From NCBI GenBank assembly GCA_000431075.1, contig HF986901.1:1-20522 (forward strand): 20,522 nt of DNA. The letters are read 5' to 3'. A program made the translations under genes and the position numbers. The notes beneath the pieces were generated by a model that was not told the origin of the DNA, ran no database searches, and worked only from the letters and a program-made list of their open reading frames with translations. Positions 15,402 to 20,522 of this stretch are shown here, in pieces. Positions within the stretch are counted from its first letter, which is position 1, and each line of letters opens with the position of its first letter. Source of the DNA: Firmicutes bacterium CAG:555. GTDB lineage: Bacteria; Bacillota; Clostridia; Oscillospirales; Oscillospiraceae.

Positions 15402-16225
15402 GCGATCATGCTTTTAAGCTTGCCGTTTGTCAGATAAGAACGGAGCTTGATAAAAACGTTACCATGGACAAGGCCGAACGCATGGTGTGCGAGGCGGCAG
15501 GGAACGGCGCAAATGTCGTCGTACTGCCGGAAATGTACAATTGCCCATATTCGAAGAAGTATTTCCAAGCCTTCGCCGATGCCGAAAACGGCGAGAGTGT
15601 GGAGAGAATGTCCGCTTGGGCAAGGGGAAACGGCATCATCCTCGTTGGCGGCTCTATCCCCGAAAAAGCCGACGGCAAGCTGTATAACACCTGCTTTGTG
15701 TTCAATGAGACCGGCAAAGTCATTGCCCGCCACCGCAAAATGCACCTTTTCGATGTCGATATCGAGGGCGGCATACGCTTTAAGGAGTCGAACCACTTTG
15801 CCGCCGGCAGAGACATAACCACCTTCGACACGAAGTACGGCAAAATGGGTGTTTTAGTCTGCTTTGACATGCGTTTTCCCGAGCTCGTGCGTGCCATGGC
15901 ACGCCGCGGAGCAGAGGTCGTTTTCTGCCCTGCGCAGTTTAACATGACAACCGGCCCCAAGCATTGGGAGCTGACCGTAAGGGCCAGAGCTATGGATAAT
16001 GAGATATACTATGTCGGTGCGTCGGCTGCCCGCTATGAGGGATTTGACTACGAGTGCTGGGGACACTCCACCGTTGCCGACCCGTTCGGTCAGGTCATCG
16101 CCACCTGTGACGAGACCGAGCAGATAATTTACGCCGATATTGACCTCAATAAGGTCGATAAAGTGCGCCGTGAGCTCCCCACTTTTTTGCACCTGCGTGA
16201 CGATATCTACAAGGTCGCAGACTAA
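15398..16225 (+). CDS. Carbon-nitrogen hydrolase, Nit2/omega-amidase-like, 275 aa
   Basis: Nitrilase-superfamily amidase. The Glu-Lys-Cys triad is intact: Glu45 in VVLPEMYNCPYSK, Lys114 in RHRKMHLFD, Cys155 in GVLVCFDMRFPEL. Motifs such as KMHLFDVDI and DMRFPEL, and the length, fit the omega-amidase (Nit2) branch, which hydrolyses 2-oxo acid amides such as alpha-ketoglutaramate. In methionine salvage this amide is made when glutamine transaminates 2-oxo-4-methylthiobutyrate, and B. subtilis carries a related hydrolase gene (mtnU) under S-box control. The link to metK through the upstream riboswitch supports such a role. Other amidase substrates cannot be excluded. The start overlaps the DUF1643 stop by 4 nt. 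It ends the operon, at a hairpin overlapping its stop codon. Confidence 0.9.
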   Translation: MSDHAFKLAVCQIRTELDKNVTMDKAERMVCEAAGNGANVVVLPEMYNCPYSKKYFQAFADAENGESVERMSAWARGNGIILVGGSIPEKADGKLYNTCFVFNETGKVIARHRKMHLFDVDIEGGIRFKESNHFAAGRDITTFDTKYGKMGVLVCFDMRFPELVRAMARRGAEVVFCPAQFNMTTGPKHWELTVRARAMDNEIYYVGASAARYEGFDYECWGHSTVADPFGQVIATCDETEQIIYADIDLNKVDKVRRELPTFLHLRDDIYKVAD

Positions 16226-16249
16226 TTTGACGGCTAAACCCGTCAAATT
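16224..16249 (+). terminator. Hairpin at the end of the metK operon
   Basis: 10-bp perfect stem: 16224-16233 with 16240-16249, loop CTAAAC. No T tract follows, so it may be a 3' stabilising hairpin. The stronger hairpin at 16275-16304 may complete termination. Confidence 0.55.
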
Positions 16250-16274
16250 CAATAAAAGTTCACAAATGCGAAAA

Positions 16275-16304
16275 AAGGGCTTGCCAAATTGACGGCAAGC
16301 CCTT
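16275..16304 (+). terminator. Second hairpin downstream of the metK operon, overlapping the pyrR promoter
   Basis: GGGCTTGCC (16277-16285) pairs with GGCAAGCCC (16294-16302), extended by AA/TT to 11 bp, with an 8-nt loop. The element contains the -35 of the next promoter and touches its -10. The loop and 3' arm carry TTGACGG, which could also pair with CCGTCAA of the first hairpin. Confidence 0.55.
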
Positions 16305-16309
16305 ATAAT
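16281..16309 (+). promoter_or_regulatory. Promoter of pyrR-uraA
   Basis: TTGCCA (16281-16286), 17-nt spacer, consensus TATAAT (16304-16309). Start expected near 16316, immediately before the PyrR-binding hairpin. Confidence 0.75.
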
Positions 16310-16320
16310 ATGCAAGAAAA

Positions 16321-16432
16321 GATTTTTAAGTATCGGTACAGAGAGACCGGCAAAATCGCTGATATGGTATAGCTGCGCTGTGCGCAGTCGTAAATGTTGT
16401 GCGTCTTGTCGGTTTTCGACAAGGCTTTTTTT
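16321..16432 (+). promoter_or_regulatory. PyrR-dependent attenuator leader
   Basis: A binding-loop hairpin is seen at 16321-16357: lower stem GATTTT/AAAATC, an internal bulge, upper stem CGGT/ACCG and loop ACAGAGAG. This resembles the known PyrR target (CAGAGAGG-type loop on a bulged stem). A central hairpin, CTGCGC (16373-16378) with GCGCAG (16382-16387), and then a terminator follow. In the known mechanism, PyrR with UMP binds the first hairpin and so favours termination. The layout fits that; binding itself is inferred. Confidence 0.75.
16403..16432 (+). terminator. Attenuator terminator upstream of pyrR
   Basis: 9-bp stem with one G-U: 16403-16411 with 16417-16425, loop GTTTT, followed by seven T (16426-16432). 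It ends 17 nt before the pyrR start codon. Confidence 0.88.
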
Positions 16433-16449
16433 GTTGCTGAGGTGAAGAT

Positions 16450-16992
16450 ATGAAGCTCAAGGCAAGGCTCATGGATGAGGCCGCAATGAACCGTGCACTC
16501 ATGAGAATATCCCACGAGATAATCGAAAAGAACAAGGGCGTTGAAAATGTCGTGCTCGTCGGCATCCGCCGCCGTGGCGTGCCCATTGCCGAGCGCATCT
16601 GCCGCAACATAAAGAAGATCGAGGATATCGAAGTGCCGTGCGGCAGCGCAGATATAAGCTTTTACCGTGACGATCTCACGCACGCAAGCGACTCTCCGGT
16701 GCTGGCAAAGGCCGACCTCGGTATCTCGGTGAACGATAAAAATGTCGTGCTTGTCGATGATGTGCTGTACACCGGCAGAACGGCCAGAGCCGCCATTGAG
16801 GCGGTGTTCTCCGTCGGCCGCCCGAGAAGCATCCAGTTTGCGGTGCTTGTCGACCGTGGGCATAGGGAGCTGCCCATAAGAGCCGATTATGTCGGAAAAA
16901 ATGTTCCCACATCACACTCGGAGCTCATCGAGGTCAGGCTGCCCGAATACGATGACGACACCGGCGTGTACTTAATGGCGCAAGACCAATAA
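16450..16992 (+). CDS. pyrR: Bifunctional pyr operon RNA-binding attenuator / uracil phosphoribosyltransferase
   Basis: Senses UMP and promotes transcription termination in pyr leaders; also converts uracil plus PRPP to UMP. 180 residues, normal length. The PRPP-binding motif VVLVDDVLYTGRT is at 99-111. PyrR-type stretches GIRRRGVPIAERI (39-50) and DISFYRDDL (68-76) separate it from plain Upp. GAGGTGA precedes the ATG. The gene lies directly behind an attenuator with a PyrR-type binding loop, so it is probably autoregulated. It is followed after 38 nt by the uracil permease, so the unit is devoted to uracil salvage; no biosynthetic pyr genes are nearby. Confidence 0.95.
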   Translation: MKLKARLMDEAAMNRALMRISHEIIEKNKGVENVVLVGIRRRGVPIAERICRNIKKIEDIEVPCGSADISFYRDDLTHASDSPVLAKADLGISVNDKNVVLVDDVLYTGRTARAAIEAVFSVGRPRSIQFAVLVDRGHRELPIRADYVGKNVPTSHSELIEVRLPEYDDDTGVYLMAQDQ

Positions 16993-17030
16993 AAATAAAA
17001 AATCTACACAAAGAGAGGTACAATCACCAA

Positions 17031-18395
17031 ATGAAAGAAAAAACCGTGATTAATGGACCCGTGTATGACGCACGCACCCTTGGCAAGCCCAGAATGATGG
17101 TTCTCGGCCTTCAGCACATGTTCGCAATGTTCGGCGCTACCGTGCTCGTCCCCATGCTGTCCGGCCTTGACATCGCAACGACCCTGCTGTTTGCAGGCCT
17201 CGGCACTTTATTGTTCCACTTCATCACCGGCGGAAAGGTCCCCGCATTCCTCGGCTCGTCCTTCGCCTTCATCGGCGGCTACAACGCCGTTCGCACTGTC
17301 GGCCTCGACGCTGCCGGCCAGCCCATATATAATAACGACCTGCTCGTGTACGCCTGCTTCGGCGTTGCCTGTGCCGGACTTATGTATGTTATCCTGTCGG
17401 CACTGTTCAAGGCCTTTGGCGTCAACAAGGTCATGCAATTCTTCCCGCCGATAGTTACAGGCCCCATCATCATCTCCATCGGCCTTATCCTTTCAAGCTC
17501 CGCAATAACCAACTGCTCGGCTAACTGGCTGATCGCAGTTTCCGCAATAGTCATAGTCGTCTGCTTCAACATCTGGGGCAAGGGCATGACCAAGATCATC
17601 CCCATCCTCCTCGGCGTCCTCGGGTCCTACATCATTGCAGTCATCGTTGACCCCTCCGCAAGAGAAAAGGTCGTTGAGACCGTCTCCGCCGCAAAGTGGA
17701 TCGGCCTGCCCATCGTATGGGAAAACAGCGTGTTCCACCTGTTTAACATGGATGTCGACACCGGCATGCTCTGGTCGGCTGTGTTCACGATAGTACCTCT
17801 GTCTCTGGCCACCATGGTCGAGCACATCGGCGATATCTGCGCCATCTCCTCCACCTGCGGCAAGAACTACATGGCAGACCCCGGCTTCCACCGCACCCTC
17901 CTCGGTGACGGTCTTGCAACCACCCTTGCATCCCTCTTCGGCGCACCTGCAAACACCACCTACGGCGAGAACACCGGAGTTCTGGCCCTGTCTAGAGTCT
18001 ACGACCCCCGTGTCATCCGCATCGCAGCGGTCTTTGCAATAATCTTCTCCTTCTGCCCGAAGTTTGCAGCACTCATCACCGCAATGCCCACTGCAACCAT
18101 CGGCGGCGTATCCCTCATCCTCTACGGTATGATCTCCGCAGTCGGTGTCCGCAATGTCGTTGAGAATCAGGTCAACTTCTCCAACACCCGCAATGTCATC
18201 GTAGCTGCACTCATCCTCGTCCTCGCGATCGGCATCAACTACTCTGTCGGCAGCATCAAGATCGGCATTGTCTCCCTGTCCGGTCTCGCAGTAGCATCCA
18301 TCGTCGGCATTGCAGTCAATGCCATCCTGCCCGGCAAGGACTATGTCTTCCAGCAGGAGGACAAGGGTGCAACATCCGTCGACTTCAGCGTCTGA
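17031..18395 (+). CDS. uraA: Uracil permease, NCS2 family
   Basis: Proton-coupled uracil importer in the cytoplasmic membrane; 454 residues with about 14 membrane segments. NCS2/UraA features: GLQHMFAMFGATVLVPMLSG near the N-terminus, VPAFLGSSFAFIGGY in the substrate region, TMVEHIGDICAIS carrying the glutamate equivalent to UraA E241, and YGENTGVLALSRVYDPRV carrying the second conserved glutamate. The C-terminal tail is short and acidic. The ribosome binding site GAGAGG (17013-17018) is rather far, 12 nt from the ATG. Under the same attenuator as pyrR, so uptake is shut down when UMP is high. A strong terminator follows. Confidence 0.95.
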   Translation: MKEKTVINGPVYDARTLGKPRMMVLGLQHMFAMFGATVLVPMLSGLDIATTLLFAGLGTLLFHFITGGKVPAFLGSSFAFIGGYNAVRTVGLDAAGQPIYNNDLLVYACFGVACAGLMYVILSALFKAFGVNKVMQFFPPIVTGPIIISIGLILSSSAITNCSANWLIAVSAIVIVVCFNIWGKGMTKIIPILLGVLGSYIIAVIVDPSAREKVVETVSAAKWIGLPIVWENSVFHLFNMDVDTGMLWSAVFTIVPLSLATMVEHIGDICAISSTCGKNYMADPGFHRTLLGDGLATTLASLFGAPANTTYGENTGVLALSRVYDPRVIRIAAVFAIIFSFCPKFAALITAMPTATIGGVSLILYGMISAVGVRNVVENQVNFSNTRNVIVAALILVLAIGINYSVGSIKIGIVSLSGLAVASIVGIAVNAILPGKDYVFQQEDKGATSVDFSV

Positions 18396-18409
18396 TATAC
18401 AAGCATCGT

Positions 18410-18440
18410 AAAGGCAATGGGTAAACCCATTGCCTTTTTT
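18410..18440 (+). terminator. Rho-independent terminator after uraA
   Basis: 12-bp perfect stem: 18410-18421 with 18426-18437, loop TAAA, T run 18435-18440. Confidence 0.95.
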
Positions 18441-18453
18441 CTTAAAATAAGTA

Positions 18454-18481
18454 TTGACAAAAGGCAAAAAACGAGTATAAT
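18454..18481 (+). promoter_or_regulatory. Promoter of the tRNA-Gln gene
   Basis: Consensus TTGACA (18454-18459), 16-nt spacer, consensus TATAAT (18476-18481). The mature tRNA begins 14 nt after the -10. Confidence 0.9.
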
Positions 18482-18494
18482 ATTTCTTGCGCTT

Positions 18495-18568
18495 AGCGGA
18501 TTTGTGTAATGGTAGCACACCGGACTCTGACTCCGTTTGTGAGGGTTCGAATCCTTCATCCGCTGCCA
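18495..18568 (+). tRNA. tRNA-Gln (anticodon CTG)
   Basis: 74 nt with the 3' CCA encoded. Acceptor AGCGGAT pairs with ATCCGCT over 7 bp. The D arm has a 3-bp stem (GTG/CAC), as in other glutamine tRNAs, with the GG pair in the loop. The anticodon loop is CTCTGAC, with CTG in positions 34-36. The T arm is GAGGG-TTCGAAT-CCTTC with one G-T pair. The discriminator is G, as expected for Gln. Odd point: the outermost anticodon-stem pair (27-43) is C opposed to T. It reads CAG, the main Gln codon in the genes here. Confidence 0.95.
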
Positions 18569-18573
18569 CATTG

Positions 18574-18611
18574 GTACACAGGCTATGATACGATAGCCTG
18601 TGTACTTTTTT
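18574..18611 (+). terminator. Terminator of the tRNA-Gln transcript
   Basis: 13-bp perfect stem: 18574-18586 with 18593-18605, loop GATACG, then six T (18606-18611). Confidence 0.95.
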
Positions 18612-18862
18612 GCGTTTCTAGAGATTCGCCAAAAGATTCAGATACAATACGAAAAAATGAGGTGTATCTTTTGTCGGAATCAAAGCTTAGGGTAAAGGAC
18701 GCAGACGAAACCGACCCTATTGGCTTGAAATACTCCATAGTACAAAATACATTGACGAACGCTCGTATAAAACTCTTTCTGCAAAATGTACATCTTTGCG
18801 TGTTATGCTGATTGCATCCTGCAAAACCGCAAAGGAGAATGTGAAATGAATATAACCGGGGC
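18612..18862 (+). other. Gene-poor stretch with a candidate tiny ORF and an aborted gene start
   Basis: About 250 nt, more A/T-rich than the flanks. A TTG at 18671, with AGGTG upstream, could open a 46-codon frame (SESKLRVKDADETDP...) to the TGA at 18809-18811; no family recognised and support is weak. Further on, AAAGGAG (18831-18837) sits 8 nt before an ATG at 18846, but that frame stops after six codons (MNITGA, TGA 18864-18866), right where the TetR promoter begins. It looks like the head of a lost gene. No tRNA-end repeat or integrase is seen. Confidence 0.4.
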
Positions 18863-18891
18863 TTGACTTATCCTTGTTCCCGATGTATACT
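18863..18891 (+). promoter_or_regulatory. Promoter of the TetR-family gene
   Basis: TTGACT (18863-18868), 17-nt spacer, TATACT (18886-18891). The downstream palindrome begins at the last base of the -10. Confidence 0.85.
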
Positions 18892-18919
18892 GTATCTGTC
18901 AGTTCAACTGACAGATACA
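18891..18919. promoter_or_regulatory. TetR operator, 29-bp perfect palindrome
   Basis: Arms of 14 bp (18891-18904 and 18906-18919) around a single central C. The inner 17-bp core is TGTCAGTTCAACTGACA (18897-18913). It covers the expected transcription start, so binding would block the regulator's own promoter. Confidence 0.85.
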
Positions 18920-18935
18920 TGGGAGGGAGCATTAC

Positions 18936-19568
18936 TTGCCGCACGAGGAACAACGGGAGAAAAACATCCGGCTGGTTACGGAAAAAGCCTTGGACTGTTT
19001 TCTTGAAAACGGAATAGAGAAAACAAAGATTTCAGATATTGCACAGTTGTCCGGGCTTACCGAGCGGTCGGTGTTCCGGTATTTTGAAACCAAGGCAGAT
19101 TTGGTTTTGGCCGCGTCTCTGCTTTACTGGAACAGAGTTCTGGAGCGGATCGACCGGATGTCTCATGAGAATTCCGACGGCAGTACTACCGGACTTGAGG
19201 ATACGGAGAAGATATTGATCTGCTATTCAAAGCTCTATCGCCTTGATCCCAAGGGGATGCGCTTCACCCTGGATGCGGAGCTGACGCTGCATAGTGCGGG
19301 AAGGCTCCACGAGATCAGGAACCAGCCCCCCGAGCCTTACGAGACCTCCAACGGCCCCATGGCGAAGGCTATCCGCAAGGGTCTTGCCGACGGCTCGATA
19401 AGCCCCGAGGTGGACGTGAAGGAGATATACTACAACTCCTACGACGCAATTCTGGGAATAATGCAGCGGCTTTCCATCGGCGGCACCCCCAGCGCCAGAG
19501 AGTTGGACTATGACAGCCGGATGCTCCATCTCAGCGAAATGTTCGTTAAAGCGCTCAGCGGAAAATAA
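18936..19568 (+). CDS. TetR/AcrR-family transcriptional regulator, 210 aa
   Basis: One-component repressor. The N-terminal helix-turn-helix spans about residues 10-56: ALDCFLENGIEKTKISDIAQ then LSGLTERSVFRYFETKADLV, typical TetR text. The remaining ~150 residues form a helical ligand-binding domain without a recognised ligand signature. The start is TTG at 18936: GGGAGGG (18921-18927) lies 8 nt upstream, and the ATG at 18919 is out of frame. A 29-bp palindrome sits on its promoter, and a second copy of the 17-bp core lies 43 nt upstream of the next gene. This indicates autorepression and control of the dehydratase gene; the ligand may be an acyl-CoA or related acid, which is a guess. Confidence 0.92.
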   Translation: MPHEEQREKNIRLVTEKALDCFLENGIEKTKISDIAQLSGLTERSVFRYFETKADLVLAASLLYWNRVLERIDRMSHENSDGSTTGLEDTEKILICYSKLYRLDPKGMRFTLDAELTLHSAGRLHEIRNQPPEPYETSNGPMAKAIRKGLADGSISPEVDVKEIYYNSYDAILGIMQRLSIGGTPSARELDYDSRMLHLSEMFVKALSGK

Positions 19569-19582
19569 CAGGCGAATTCCAC

Positions 19583-19600
19583 ATCCCGAGAGATCGGGAT
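19583..19600 (+). terminator. Small hairpin after the TetR gene
   Basis: 7-bp stem ATCCCGA/TCGGGAT with a GAGA tetraloop, followed only by TTGTG. Weak as a terminator; read-through into the next gene is likely. Confidence 0.4.
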
Positions 19601-19617
19601 TTGTGTATGCCCGCTTT

Positions 19618-19634
19618 TGTCAGTTTTACTGACA
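19618..19634. promoter_or_regulatory. Second TetR operator, upstream of the dehydratase gene
   Basis: TGTCAGTTTTACTGACA: 7-bp arms identical to the core of the palindrome at 18897-18913, with the same 3-nt centre length. I see no clear -35/-10 pair around it, although TTGTCA (19617-19622) could be a -35 inside the site. Confidence 0.8.
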
Positions 19635-19676
19635 CAAACGGGTAAATATAAAAATCAAACAGGAAGAAGGGCCGCA

Positions 19677-20522
19677 ATGAAAGAACTGAAGCATTTGATT
19701 TACTTTGAGAGCCTGCTGGAGGACACGAACAACGAGCTTGTCCGCAAGGCAGAGTCGGAGGGGGACCTGGCGCTCGGTTACACCTGCTTTCACGCGCCGG
19801 AGGTGCTCATGAACTTGGGCAATTGCTTCTCCACCCGGCTCCGTGCACCGCACACCAACTCCATGGAGCTCGCAACATATTACATGGCCAACAACAGCTG
19901 CGAGTTCGCCCGTGCGCTTTTGGAGCGCGCACTTGAGGGCAGCTACGCATTTCTCCACGCCATGATAGGCGTTGACGTCTGCGAGGCGAATAACCGCGCC
20001 ATCGAGAACATGGAGATCTTGCACACGCAGGGCGAAGACAAGGACAAGTTCTTCTACTGCAATCTGGACATTCCCTATTCCGACGACGAGGACTGCGTCG
20101 AGCACATCCGCGAGCAGGTCTCCAGAAAGATTTTGAAGCCCCTGCGCGAAAATTACGGCATCGACACCTCGGACGACGCCATCCGCGCCGCCGTGAGCGA
20201 GCACAATGAGGTCTGCCGCATCCTCACCGAGATAGGCGAGCTGCGCAAGCTGGATATCCCGCCCATCACCGGCTATGAGTACGCCGTTTTGGTTCTGGTC
20301 AGCTACACCTGCCCCAAGAGACTCATCCTCCCATACCTGCGCGAGACGCTTGAGGAGATAAAAAGCCGCAAGACCGACGCCGAGAAGGGCTACCGTGTCC
20401 GCGTTGTCGTTGTCGGCTCGGAGATCGACGATCCCCAGCTCATCAAGCTCATCGAGGGCTGCGGCGCACTGGTGGTCGCCGACCGCTACTGCTACGGCTC
20501 CCTCCCCCCCCGACAGGGGAGA
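19677..20522 (+). CDS. 2-hydroxyacyl-CoA dehydratase family protein (3' truncated by window edge)
   Basis: The frame is open from ATG 19677 to the last base (282 codons, no stop). The text matches the HgdB/FldB/BcrC-type family: TCFHAPEVLMNLGNCFSTRL, NNSCEFARALLE, DVCEANNR, then the second Rossmann-like part RVVVVGSEIDDPQLIKLIE and CGALVVADRYCYGS. Cys37, Cys75, Cys102 and Cys272 are candidate iron-sulfur ligands. Family members remove water from 2-hydroxyacyl-CoA, or reduce related substrates, using a [4Fe-4S] cluster charged by an ATPase activator (BadF/HgdC type), which would be expected just downstream. AAGAAGG precedes the ATG. Full-length relatives are about 380-430 residues, so roughly a quarter to a third is missing. 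It follows the TetR gene by about 110 nt and shares its operator. The exact substrate is unknown. The last few codons (LPPRQGR, over a run of eight C) look unlike the family. Confidence 0.88.
   Translation, partial: MKELKHLIYFESLLEDTNNELVRKAESEGDLALGYTCFHAPEVLMNLGNCFSTRLRAPHTNSMELATYYMANNSCEFARALLERALEGSYAFLHAMIGVDVCEANNRAIENMEILHTQGEDKDKFFYCNLDIPYSDDEDCVEHIREQVSRKILKPLRENYGIDTSDDAIRAAVSEHNEVCRILTEIGELRKLDIPPITGYEYAVLVLVSYTCPKRLILPYLRETLEEIKSRKTDAEKGYRVRVVVVGSEIDDPQLIKLIEGCGALVVADRYCYGSLPPRQGR

Noticed and set aside
17493..18569. 358-codon open frame antisense to uraA and the tRNA
   Set aside because: Cys/Asp-rich shadow of a membrane protein gene, crossing a terminator and a tRNA.
19626..20204. 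192-codon open frame antisense to the dehydratase gene
   Set aside because: The plus-strand frame has clear family homology, an RBS and an operator; the reverse frame has none.
18495..20522. Genomic island integrated at tRNA-Gln
   Set aside because: No direct repeat of the tRNA 3' end and no integrase were found within the window; the right side is not visible, so it stays unproven.
1..20522. CRISPR array, insertion sequence or prophage
   Set aside because: No regularly spaced repeats, transposase, terminal inverted repeats or phage genes were seen.

Overview
The window looks like chromosome of a Gram-positive, Clostridia-type Firmicute. Oscillospiraceae or a related gut anaerobe is plausible, but the genus cannot be fixed from the sequence. 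The reasons are the rpoC / rpsL-rpsG-fusA-tuf order, a SAM-I (S-box) riboswitch ahead of metK, a PyrR-type attenuator ahead of pyrR-uraA, strong AGGAGG ribosome binding sites, Rho-independent terminators after most units, and a 2-hydroxyacyl-CoA dehydratase gene typical of strict anaerobes. Base composition is moderate and C/G-ending codons dominate in the highly expressed genes.

Layout. 1-3585 is rpoC lacking its first ~50 codons, closed by a strong terminator. 3762-4163 is an unrecognised membrane-anchored small protein between two terminators, sitting between rpoC and the str operon. 4256-8830 is the str operon, with a consensus promoter, a structured leader, rpsL (TTG start), rpsG (GTG start), fusA, tuf and tandem hairpins. 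8838-9724 is a monocistronic membrane-anchored SGNH hydrolase with a very short leader and a bidirectional terminator. 9728-10827 is a scar: an EamA-type transporter remnant on the minus strand and a LysR effector-domain remnant on the plus strand meet head to head, so one deletion seems to have removed both 5' ends and their shared promoter. 10963-11394 is a membrane XRE regulator. 11424-13338 is an AbrB-like regulator / ABC ATPase / permease operon followed by a 58-residue membrane protein.

13364-16225 is a SAM-riboswitch operon: metK, a DUF1643 protein and a Nit2/omega-amidase-like hydrolase, all overlapping and so probably translationally coupled. This joins SAM synthesis to an enzyme type used in 2-oxo acid amide clean-up during methionine salvage. 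16281-18440 is the pyrimidine salvage unit pyrR-uraA behind its attenuator. 18454-18611 is a tRNA-Gln(CTG) with its own promoter and terminator. After a gene-poor stretch holding an aborted gene start, 18863-20522 carries a TTG-started TetR regulator and the first 282 codons of a 2-hydroxyacyl-CoA dehydratase-family protein. The same 17-bp palindrome precedes both genes, which predicts autoregulation plus control of the dehydratase.

Most of the window is ordinary housekeeping DNA. The parts worth a second look are the riboswitch operon with its DUF1643 member, the divergent-pair deletion scar, the TetR/dehydratase module with paired operators, the AbrB-ABC operon with its small membrane protein, and the unusual translation starts. 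I saw no convincing entirely new system.
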